Positions 1 to 5,059 of a stretch of 5,059 nt of DNA are shown here, one piece after another. Below the pieces are notes generated by a model that searched no databases, was not told the origin of the DNA, and worked only from the letters and a program-made list of their open reading frames with translations. The stretch is taken from NCBI GenBank assembly GCA_025350885.1, contig JANXXA010000182.1, positions 1 through 5,059 of the forward strand, given 5' to 3'. A program made the position numbers and the translations under genes. Each line of letters starts with the position of its first letter. Position 1 is the first letter of the stretch. Source of the DNA: Phenylobacterium sp. Its GTDB lineage: Bacteria; Pseudomonadota; Alphaproteobacteria; Caulobacterales; Caulobacteraceae.

Positions 1-2
1 TG

Positions 3-593
3 GCGCTTCTGCCGGAGCTGGAGGCCATTTCGGACGCGTGGCTGGCCCACCACGCAGGCGGGGAAAAAGGTTTCACCATGGGCGGCTTCGCGCCGGGCTA
101 TGTGGCCGAATTCCCCGTGGCCCTGGTCCGCGCGCAGGGCAAGCCCGTGGCCTTCGCCACCCTGTGGACCACGGCCGCCCGCAGCGCCTTTTCCATGGAC
201 CTGATGCGCTACGCCGACGATGCGCCGAAGAACATCATGGACTTCCTGTTCGTCGAACTGATCGCCTGGGGCAAGGCGCAGGGCTATATCGCCATTGAAT
301 TCGGCATGGCGCCGCTGTCTGGCCTCGACGATCGACCGCTTGCGCCGATGATGTCGCGGGTCGGCAACCTGCTCTTCGAACGCGGTGAGGAGATCTACAA
401 TTTTCAGGGTGTCCGCCGGTACAAGGGCAAATACGATCCGGTCTGGCACCCGCGCTACATCGCCGGGCCGAACAAATGGTCGATCCCGCTGCTGATGGCC
501 GACATCGGCCTGCTGTCGTCCGGCGGCGCCGCCAACCTCTCCAAGCGCCCGGCCTCGGCTGAGGCCGCTCAGAACGTGGCGAGGGCGGCGTAG
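3..593 (+). CDS. mprF: MprF C-terminal catalytic domain (partial, 5' end outside window)
   Basis: This is the last 196 codons of a bifunctional aminoacyl-phosphatidylglycerol synthase/flippase. The family transfers an amino acid (lysine or alanine) from its tRNA to membrane phosphatidylglycerol and flips the product, lowering negative surface charge. Only part of the C-terminal cytoplasmic, GNAT-like DUF2156 domain is present. Counting from the first codon in the window, family signatures are ISDAWL (9-14), EKGFTMG (21-27), FPVALVR, DLMRYADDAPKNIMDFLF, GMAPLSGL (101-108) and NFQGVRRYKGKYDPVW starting near 133. The frame is open to the left edge, so the ATG at 78 is internal. The tail after the domain is short and alanine-rich, which is normal. 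The stop is TAG at 591-593. The amino acid specificity cannot be read from this part. Alphaproteobacterial copies are sometimes called lpiA. The family assignment is very secure. Confidence 0.95.
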   Translation, partial: ALLPELEAISDAWLAHHAGGEKGFTMGGFAPGYVAEFPVALVRAQGKPVAFATLWTTAARSAFSMDLMRYADDAPKNIMDFLFVELIAWGKAQGYIAIEFGMAPLSGLDDRPLAPMMSRVGNLLFERGEEIYNFQGVRRYKGKYDPVWHPRYIAGPNKWSIPLLMADIGLLSSGGAANLSKRPASAEAAQNVARAA

Positions 594-595
594 GT

Positions 596-793
596 CTAGC
601 GCCCCGTGGTGACGCCCAGCAGGTTCACCAGGTGGACGAGCATCGCCAGCAACAGGGCCGCAGCGGTCACCATGACCAGACGCCACGGGATCATTCGGGG
701 GCCCCGGTGCGGATCTGGCGGCCTCGCCCCGCGCCAGCCGGCGAACAGCGCCAGCGCCAGCAAGCCGCCGCCGAACAGCAGGGTGAGGGGCAT
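596..793 (-). CDS. Small membrane protein with two transmembrane segments (hypothetical)
   Basis: This is a 65-residue protein of unknown function. Two hydrophobic helices, at about 2-20 (PLTLLFGGGLLALALFAGW) and 38-61, flank a short loop rich in Arg, Pro and Gly (RGARPPDPHRGPRMIPWR). Positive charge in the loop suggests a cytoplasmic hairpin loop with both ends outside. The MIPWR...HLVNLLG pattern resembles small hypothetical proteins I recall from Sphingomonas and Caulobacter relatives, but I cannot name a family. An ATG at 799 adds two residues, but its upstream AGG abuts the codon. The ATG at 793 has AGGA five bases upstream and is the better start. The gene converges on mprF and diverges from podJ. 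Opposite-strand ORFs over the same bases encode Arg/Pro-rich low-complexity protein and look like shadows. Coding status is likely but rests on composition and memory of relatives. Confidence 0.68.
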   Translation of the reverse strand: MPLTLLFGGGLLALALFAGWRGARPPDPHRGPRMIPWRLVMVTAAALLLAMLVHLVNLLGVTTGR

Positions 794-799
794 ATCCAT

Positions 800-820
800 C
801 CTGCGAAGGCGTATCGCAGG
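800..820 (-). promoter_or_regulatory. Perfect inverted repeat covering the small gene's ribosome binding site
   Basis: CCTGCGA at 800-806 and TCGCAGG at 814-820 are exact reverse complements separated by 7 bases. In the minus-strand transcript this gives a 7-bp stem with a 7-base loop. The 3' arm ends in CAGG, and the next base completes the AGGA in front of the ATG at 793. The stem would therefore cover most of the ribosome binding site. It could be a translation-limiting hairpin or a DNA operator. The sequence match is certain; the function is inferred. Confidence 0.45.
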
Positions 821-862
821 CCCGGCTCGCCGACGGAACCCGCCGCCTGTAAGCGACTGAAA

Positions 863-871
863 GCATCCACA
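863..871 (+). promoter_or_regulatory. DnaA-box-like sequence upstream of podJ
   Basis: GCATCCACA matches the DnaA-box consensus TTATNCACA at seven of nine positions, with the conserved ATCCACA core intact. It lies about 95 bases before the podJ start codon. In Caulobacter crescentus podJ has been reported among DnaA-dependent genes, which makes the position plausible. A single 7/9 match in one promoter can occur by chance, so this is a candidate only. Confidence 0.35.
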
Positions 872-901
872 GGGTTGAACCCCCCGACACTACATCTAGG
901 G

Positions 902-916
902 GTAACCTTTCGTTTA
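902..916 (+). promoter_or_regulatory. CtrA-like binding site overlapping the podJ promoter
   Basis: GTAA-N7-TTTA matches the CtrA consensus TTAA-N7-TTAA at six of eight defined bases with the exact 7-base spacing. The second half overlaps the candidate -35 element TTTACA at 913-918. That is a common placement for CtrA sites in Caulobacter promoters. In C. crescentus podJ is expressed under cell-cycle control and CtrA has been implicated. The match is seen; binding, and whether it activates or represses, is inferred. Confidence 0.45.
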
Positions 917-940
917 CACCCCAATCAAGGGTGCTAGCGT
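913..940 (+). promoter_or_regulatory. Candidate housekeeping-sigma promoter for podJ
   Basis: TTTACA at 913-918 matches the -35 consensus TTGACA at five of six bases. GCTAGCGT at 933-940 shares its GCTA with the GCTANAWC -10 form described for Caulobacter vegetative promoters. The spacing is 16 bases to TAGCGT. This would start transcription near 946-948, only about 20 bases before the ATG, leaving room for the GGAGG ribosome binding site. The -10 match is weak, so the exact start site is uncertain. Confidence 0.4.
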
Positions 941-951
941 TCCTGCAACCG

Positions 952-964
952 GGAGGGACGATTC
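952..964 (+). promoter_or_regulatory. podJ ribosome binding site with adjacent GATTC (CcrM-type) methylation site
   Basis: GGAGG at 952-956 is a strong Shine-Dalgarno sequence nine bases before the ATG at 966 and fixes that start. GATTC at 960-964 is a GANTC site, the target of the alphaproteobacterial cell-cycle adenine methyltransferase CcrM. It is the only GANTC I see in the noncoding stretch before podJ. In Caulobacter, GANTC methylation state near a promoter controls GcrA-dependent transcription. Here the site is just downstream of the proposed start of transcription. Confidence 0.55.
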
Positions 965-965
965 G

Positions 966-3764
966 ATGACGGCGGCGGCGCCCTGGAGCGTCAAGGGGAT
1001 CGATCCCAAGGCTCGCGAGGTCGCCAAGGACCTTGCGCGCCGTGCCGGCATGACGCTTGGAGAATGGCTCAATCGGGTCATCCTCGAAGATGACGTCCCC
1101 GAGGAGGTGACCTCGGAGGATCATTTCGGCGCGCGGTCGTATCGCGGCGTCTTCGCGGCAAGAGCGTCCATTCCGAGTTCCCAGACTCTGTCGGCGGTCC
1201 CCCTGTCTGCGTCTCAAGACCCTGGACAACCGGGCGAACCGGGGCGGATCGCGACCGTTCTGGATCGCCTGACCGACCGCATTGAGGCGTCGGAAACCCG
1301 GACCGGCCTGGCGATCTCCGGCGTCGAACACTCCGTGCGCCACGCCATGGCCAGGATCGAGACGGCCGAGCGTGAGCACATGGCCGTCGCCACCCGTTTC
1401 GATGCGGCCGCCGAGCGGCTGGAGGCTGAGCAGGCCCGCGCCGCCGAACGCCTGCGGCGTATCGAGAGCGAGCCCGCGGGTCCGCGCTCCGCTGAGGCGA
1501 TCCGGCTCCTCGAGGCGCGAATGGCTCACGCCGAAGTCGTGGGCGGCGCCGATCCTGAGGTCCTGATGGCTGAAGTCATGGCCCGGCTTGGCCAACGACT
1601 GGGTGACGCCGAAGCGCGGACGGGCGAGGCGCTGGAGAGCCTGAAGGGCTCGCTGGCGGCGCTGGACCGGCGGATCGCGGCGGCGGATGGCGGGGCCAGC
1701 CCGGATTTCCAGCAACGGCTCGAGGTGCTTGCCGACCAGCTGACCCAGCGCGTCGAGGACGTCCGCACCGAACTCGCAGGACGGCTTGCCGCCACCGGCT
1801 CGGACCAGGTGGAACGCCGCCTTTCCGCCCTGGCCGACCAACTTGGCGCGGCCGAGCAACGGTCCGCCCAGGCGATCGACACCATGGGTCGCGAAGTCCT
1901 GGCGATGGCGCAGGCGCTGAATCGCCGTGTGCAGAGCGCCGAGCAGCGCAGCGCCAAGGCCATCGAGCAGGTCGGTGGCGAAATCGCCCGCATCGCCGGC
2001 GTGGTCGAACACCGGCTCGGCCGGGTCGATCAGCTGCACGCCGAGGCGCTGGAACGGCTGGGAGCCGAAATCGGCCGTATCACTGAGCGGCTCACCGACC
2101 GTATCATGCAGTCCGAACGGCGCGCCGCGCAGGCCATCGACGATGTGGGCGAGCAGGTGTCCAAGGTTACCGAGCGGATCGAGCAGCGACACGAACGCGC
2201 CGCCGACGATATGGCCGAGCGCCTGCGCCAGAGCGAGGCGCGCATGGCGCACCTGCTCAAGACCGCCCAGACCAATGTCGGCGACGTGACCCTTGACCCG
2301 CGGCCGATGACCGAGGACGAGCGTGACGCGGACTTCCCCGCCTCCACCGCCGTGTTCGGGCCGGAACTGTTCTTGCGCGCCGAGTCGGCGACGCCGCCGG
2401 CGCTGGATCCCGGCAATCCCGCCTTCGGGGCCGAGGACTTTGACGCCGTGGACAGCTTCGCTTCGATCTCCGAGGCCCCCATCTTCCAGGCCCTGGTTGC
2501 CGAGGCCCCGCCCACCGACCGGGCGGTCGCCAACGTCGTGGATGGCCCGGTCCCGGGGTTGGAGGGCGCCAGTGATCGCTTCGACCCTGCTGCGCCGCCG
2601 GTGCAGGGAGAGCCCACGCCCCTGTCGACGCGGGAGGTAATCGAACAGGCGCGGGCCACCGCGCGCGCGGCAGCCGCGTCACCGCGCCCCAAGTCCCTGC
2701 AGGCGCCGCAGCGGGATCCGCGGCCGGCCCGTGGCGGCGGCTTCTTCGGCGCGCTGAAACCCGGCCGCCCGGCCTCGACCTGGCAGACCGCCCTGATGGT
2801 GGCCGGCGGCGCCGCCTTCCTGAGTGTCGGCGCCGCCGGCGTGGTGTTGATGGAAGGTCCCTCAGCCGGCCCCGAAGCCAGCAAGGCTCAGATCCATCAG
2901 GCCGAAGTCCACCCGGCGCCGCTGTTTGGCGGTGCGCCCCGCGCCGCCCTGGCCATGACCCCGCAGCCTGCCCCGCCGGCCCGGGCTGTCGCCGCCGAGC
3001 ACCGCCCGGCGCAACCGATCGCCGACGCCGTGGCCGCCGACTACATCGCCACCGCGCGCGCCGTGGAAAAGAAGCAGCCCGGCGCCATCGCTCACCTGAA
3101 AGCCCTGGCCGACGCCGGGCACCCGCCGGCCCAGGTGTTCCTGGCGCGCCTCTACGAAACCGGTCAGGCGGGCGTCGTTCAGAACCTGGGCGAGGCTCGG
3201 CGTTGGACCGCGCGCGCGGCCGACGCCGGCGACCCCTCGGCCATGCACAACCTGGCGCTCTACTACTTCCGGGGAGAGGGCGGCCCGCAGGATACCGCCG
3301 CCGCCGCCGCCTGGTTCAAGAAAGCGGCCCAGCACGGCGTGGTCGACTCCCAATATAATCTTGGGCTGCTCTATCAGTCGGGGTCCGGCGTGCCGCGCGA
3401 TCTGGCGCAAGCCTATAAGTGGTTCTCGATCGCGGCGAACGGCGGCGACGGCGAAGCGCGCAACAGCGCCATGGAGCTTGAGGCCAAGCTGCCGGCCGCA
3501 CAGCAGGCTTCCGCTGAGGCCCAGGCCGTCGCCTTCGCCCCCGCGAGCGCCGCGCCGACGCCGGACAACCTCGCTTACGGCCCCTCGATCGTCGCCGCCC
3601 AGAAGATTCTCGGCCGGCTCGGCTACTACAAGGGACGCTCCGACGGGGCGACCTCGCGTGATCTGAAGCTTGCGGTGGCCGCCTATCAGCGCGATCAGGG
3701 CTTGGCCGCGACGGGCGCCCTGGATCCCGCCACCGTTTCCCGGCTCGCTGTCTTCACGCGTTGA
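966..3764 (+). CDS. podJ: PodJ-like polar organizing protein
   Basis: This 932-residue single-pass protein has the PodJ architecture (C. crescentus PodJ is about 970 residues). Residues 7-42 (WSVKGIDPKAREVAKDLARR...GMTLGEWLN) form a conserved N-terminal helical module. About 97-430 is alpha-helical coiled coil rich in Ala, Glu, Arg and Gln. About 430-605 is an acidic, Pro-rich linker that turns basic before the membrane. Residues 608-629 are the transmembrane span, followed by a periplasmic Ala/Pro linker. Sel1-like repeats begin near 718, 755 and 791. A PG_binding_1 domain spans about 874-928 (AQKILGRLGYYKG...AVAAYQRDQGL). In Caulobacter PodJ marks the flagellated pole, localizes the PleC kinase and is needed for pili and holdfast. 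It is shortened by periplasmic proteolysis during the cell cycle. The start is supported by GGAGG at 952-956. The alternative is another Sel1/PG-binding polarity protein, but the N-terminus argues for PodJ. Confidence 0.87.
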   Translation: MTAAAPWSVKGIDPKAREVAKDLARRAGMTLGEWLNRVILEDDVPEEVTSEDHFGARSYRGVFAARASIPSSQTLSAVPLSASQDPGQPGEPGRIATVLDRLTDRIEASETRTGLAISGVEHSVRHAMARIETAEREHMAVATRFDAAAERLEAEQARAAERLRRIESEPAGPRSAEAIRLLEARMAHAEVVGGADPEVLMAEVMARLGQRLGDAEARTGEALESLKGSLAALDRRIAAADGGASPDFQQRLEVLADQLTQRVEDVRTELAGRLAATGSDQVERRLSALADQLGAAEQRSAQAIDTMGREVLAMAQALNRRVQSAEQRSAKAIEQVGGEIARIAGVVEHRLGRVDQLHAEALERLGAEIGRITERLTDRIMQSERRAAQAIDDVGEQVSKVTERIEQRHERAADDMAERLRQSEARMAHLLKTAQTNVGDVTLDPRPMTEDERDADFPASTAVFGPELFLRAESATPPALDPGNPAFGAEDFDAVDSFASISEAPIFQALVAEAPPTDRAVANVVDGPVPGLEGASDRFDPAAPPVQGEPTPLSTREVIEQARATARAAAASPRPKSLQAPQRDPRPARGGGFFGALKPGRPASTWQTALMVAGGAAFLSVGAAGVVLMEGPSAGPEASKAQIHQAEVHPAPLFGGAPRAALAMTPQPAPPARAVAAEHRPAQPIADAVAADYIATARAVEKKQPGAIAHLKALADAGHPPAQVFLARLYETGQAGVVQNLGEARRWTARAADAGDPSAMHNLALYYFRGEGGPQDTAAAAAWFKKAAQHGVVDSQYNLGLLYQSGSGVPRDLAQAYKWFSIAANGGDGEARNSAMELEAKLPAAQQASAEAQAVAFAPASAAPTPDNLAYGPSIVAAQKILGRLGYYKGRSDGATSRDLKLAVAAYQRDQGLAATGALDPATVSRLAVFTR
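1851..2198 (+). repeat. Four tandem 29-residue (87-bp) units in the PodJ coiled coil
   Basis: Residues 296-411 split into four consecutive units of exactly 29 residues starting at 296, 325, 354 and 383. They begin AEQRSAQAID, AEQRSAKAIE, VDQLHAEALE and SERRAAQAID. Each has V/M/L-G near positions 12-13 and an Arg-rich end (NRRVQS, EHRLGR, TDRIMQ, EQRHER). Codons differ between units, so the repeat is old and held at the protein level. Looser single units are visible near residues 109-137 and 215-243. Confidence 0.7.
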
Positions 3765-3780
3765 GCCGCCCGCCTGCGGC
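3765..3780 (+). other. Weak intercistronic hairpin after podJ
   Basis: GCCGC at 3765-3769 and GCGGC at 3776-3780 can pair as a 5-bp stem with a 6-base loop directly after the podJ stop codon. No T-run follows, so it is not a normal intrinsic terminator. It might slow or partly stop transcription, or protect an mRNA 3' end. Short GC stems are common by chance at this base composition. Confidence 0.25.
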
Positions 3781-3796
3781 AAGCTGAGGCGCCGAC

Positions 3797-4723
3797 GTGT
3801 TCGACCTCTATCTGCCCATCGCCGAAGTCTCCGTGAACGCGCCGCTGCTGGTCGGGCTGGGGGCGCTGGTGGGGTTCATTTCCGGCCTGTTCGGGATCGG
3901 TGGCGGCTTCCTGATGACGCCGGTGCTGGTGTTGCTGGGCATCCCGCCCGCGGTCGCCGTGGCCAGCATGTCGAACCACGTCGCCGCCTCTTCGATGTCG
4001 AGCGTCATTTCCTACGGCCGCAAGCGCGCCGTCGACTTCCGCATGGGGGGCGTGCTGGCCGGGGGCGGGGCCGTGGGTTCGGTCATCGGCGTCGAGCTGT
4101 TCCGCTGGCTGCGCCTGCTGGGCCAGGCCGACCTGGTCGTGGCGCTGTCCTACCTGATCTTCTTAGGCGTCATCGGCGGCCTGATGCTGATGGAGTCCCT
4201 GGGGGCGATCCTGCGCCGGCGTCGCAACGCCCCGCCGCCGCCCCGCCGCGACCGCCGTCCGCCCTGGCTCTACGGCCTGCCGCTCAAGCTGCGCTTCCCG
4301 CGCTCGCGGCTCTATATCAGCGTGATCCCGCCGCTGGCGCTGGGCGCCTTCGTCGGCGTGCTGTCGGCGATCATGGGGGTGGGCGGCGGCTTCATCCTGG
4401 TCCCGGCCATGGTCTACGTCCTGCGGATGCCGGCCAACGTCGTGGTCGGCACCAGCCTGTTCCAGATCATCATCACCACGGCGCTCACCGGCGTGCTGCA
4501 GGCCGGCCGCAACCAGACCGTCGATGTCCTGCTGGCGACCCTGCTGCTGGTGGGTGGCGTGCTGGGCGCCCAGTTCGGAGCGCGGGCCTCGTCGCGCTTC
4601 CGGGCCGAGGAGTTGCGTGCGGTGCTGGCCTTCATCGTCCTGCTGGTCGGGCTGCGGATGGGCCTTGGCCTGTTCTTCCGGCCCGACGAGCCATTCGTCC
4701 TGATGGCCGGGATGGGCGGGTAG
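3797..4723 (+). CDS. TauE/SafE family membrane permease (predicted sulfite/sulfonate exporter)
   Basis: This is a 308-residue polytopic inner-membrane protein of the TauE/SafE (former DUF81) family. Some members export sulfite, sulfoacetate or related organosulfur anions, but the substrate cannot be read here. The fold is an internal duplication. Repeat 1 has GLFGIGGGFLMTP (30-42) followed by PPAVAVASMSNHVAASS. Repeat 2 has AIMGVGGGFILVP (191-203) followed by PANVVVGTSLFQIIIT. Between them residues 140-171 are an Arg/Pro-rich, surely cytoplasmic loop (RRRR, PPPPRRDRRPP). The opening LPIAEVSVN is typical of an alphaproteobacterial subfamily. Translation begins at GTG 3797, supported by GAGG at 3786-3789 seven bases upstream; the next Met is inside the first conserved motif. 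It starts 32 bases after podJ and ends 2 bases before the next gene, with which it is often paired. Confidence 0.93.
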   Translation: MFDLYLPIAEVSVNAPLLVGLGALVGFISGLFGIGGGFLMTPVLVLLGIPPAVAVASMSNHVAASSMSSVISYGRKRAVDFRMGGVLAGGGAVGSVIGVELFRWLRLLGQADLVVALSYLIFLGVIGGLMLMESLGAILRRRRNAPPPPRRDRRPPWLYGLPLKLRFPRSRLYISVIPPLALGAFVGVLSAIMGVGGGFILVPAMVYVLRMPANVVVGTSLFQIIITTALTGVLQAGRNQTVDVLLATLLLVGGVLGAQFGARASSRFRAEELRAVLAFIVLLVGLRMGLGLFFRPDEPFVLMAGMGG

Positions 4724-4725
4724 CC

Positions 4726-5059
4726 ATGATCGTCACGCCGCCACCGCAACCCCCGCCGCCGGCCGCGATATCCGCCGCGCTGACCGAGACCAGTGTGCGT
4801 GTGAACTCCGATTTCCGCGGCGCCCAGATCGTGCTCTACGGCGCGGTTTTCGATCCGTCTCAGCGTCCCAGCGACGTGGTGGTGATCGTCCGCGGACCCG
4901 ATCAGCCCGTGCGGATCGCGCGCAAGAGCCGGCGCGGCGGCCTGTGGATCAACAGCCGGCCGGTGGTGTTCCAGGGCGCGCCGGGTTTCTACATCGCGGC
5001 CTCCAGCCGCCCCCTCGACGAGATTGCCGGCTTCGGGGTGCTGAGGCGGCTGGGGGCGG
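4726..5059 (+). CDS. TIGR02186 / Alph_Pro_TM family protein (partial, 3' end outside window)
   Basis: The first 111 codons are present and the frame is open to the right edge. The sequence VRVNSDFRGAQIVLYGAVFD (24-43), VVVIVRGPDQPVRIARKSR (51-69), GLWINSRP (72-79) and PGFYIAASSRPLDEI (86-100) fits the TIGR02186 / Pfam Alph_Pro_TM family. Members are uncharacterized proteins of roughly 250-270 residues with an extracytoplasmic beta-rich domain and a C-terminal membrane helix, often encoded next to a TauE/SafE permease. The ATG follows the permease stop by 2 bases with GGGCGGG (4714-4720) upstream, so translation is probably coupled. Oddly, the N-terminus is MIVTPPPQPPPPAA, with no hydrophobic signal segment. 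Reading further upstream in this frame gives no start codon or hydrophobic stretch nearby. The C-terminal helix is outside the window. Molecular function is unknown. Confidence 0.85.
   Translation, partial: MIVTPPPQPPPPAAISAALTETSVRVNSDFRGAQIVLYGAVFDPSQRPSDVVVIVRGPDQPVRIARKSRRGGLWINSRPVVFQGAPGFYIAASSRPLDEIAGFGVLRRLGA

Noticed and set aside
78..593. Stand-alone short protein starting at the ATG at 78
   Set aside because: The frame stays open to the left edge and upstream residues continue the MprF domain, so this ATG is internal.
583..604. Possible shared terminator hairpin at the mprF end
   Set aside because: The 5-bp stem has a 12-base loop and no T-run on either strand, so it is too weak to list as a feature.
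691..924. 77-codon minus-strand frame overlapping the small gene and the podJ promoter
   Set aside because: It is Cys/Gly/Arg-rich without domain features, would run across the divergent promoter region, and conflicts with the better-supported 65-residue gene.
606..937. Plus-strand open frames across the small minus-strand gene
   Set aside because: The proteins are Arg/Pro/Gln-rich low complexity. The minus-strand frame has an orderly two-helix membrane pattern and a ribosome binding site.
2030..2884. Long minus-strand open frame opposite podJ
   Set aside because: It is Ser/Ala/Arg-rich with no recognizable domain and lies fully antisense to a gene with clear domains. Long antisense frames are expected in high-GC DNA.
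3295..3311. CCG trinucleotide run
   Set aside because: It encodes an alanine run in a Sel1 repeat helix (TAAAAAW). It is too short to argue for phase variation, and triplet changes would stay in frame.
3354..3359. Perfect TATAAT inside podJ, possible internal promoter for the permease
   Set aside because: It encodes part of the Sel1 motif (Gln-Tyr-Asn), and the bases 16-18 upstream show no -35-like sequence.
2862..3782. 306-codon minus-strand open frame opposite the podJ 3' half
   Set aside because: It is a Gly/Arg/Val-rich shadow of the Sel1 and peptidoglycan-binding region, with no family features.

Overview
The window is high-GC, tightly packed DNA that looks like an alphaproteobacterium of the order Caulobacterales (Caulobacter or Phenylobacterium type). 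The main reason is a 932-codon gene that I read as an ortholog of the polar organizer podJ. It carries the N-terminal helical module, long coiled coil, single membrane span, Sel1 repeats and C-terminal peptidoglycan-binding domain in that order. Other supporting points are a CtrA-like motif and a CcrM-type GANTC site in front of it, and a downstream TauE/SafE-like gene followed by an Alph_Pro_TM (TIGR02186) gene, a family known essentially from Alphaproteobacteria. No mobile element, CRISPR array, tRNA or rRNA is visible.

Layout: (1) 3-593 (+) is the 3' end of mprF, the aminoacyl-phosphatidylglycerol synthase; its start lies outside the window. (2) 596-793 (-) is a small gene for a 65-residue protein with two membrane spans, convergent with mprF, with two bases between the stop codons. 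(3) 794-965 is a divergent control region between the small gene and podJ. It contains a perfect 7-bp inverted repeat over the small gene's ribosome binding site, a DnaA-box-like sequence, a CtrA-like site overlapping a candidate -35, a candidate -10, and a GATTC site just before the podJ start codon. (4) 966-3764 (+) is podJ. (5) 3797-4723 (+) is a TauE/SafE-type permease with a GTG start. (6) 4726 to the window end (+) is the 5' part of a TIGR02186 family gene.

Genes 4-6 run in one direction with gaps of 32 and 2 bases and could share a transcript. The permease and the TIGR02186 protein are probably functional partners at the membrane. Any link between them and the polarity gene is only positional. 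The points most worth a second look are the stacked cell-cycle-type sites in front of podJ, an exact 29-residue period in the PodJ coiled coil, the hairpin over the start of the small membrane gene, and the apparent lack of a signal peptide on the TIGR02186 protein. I saw no clearly new system: most of the window is ordinary chromosomal core DNA.
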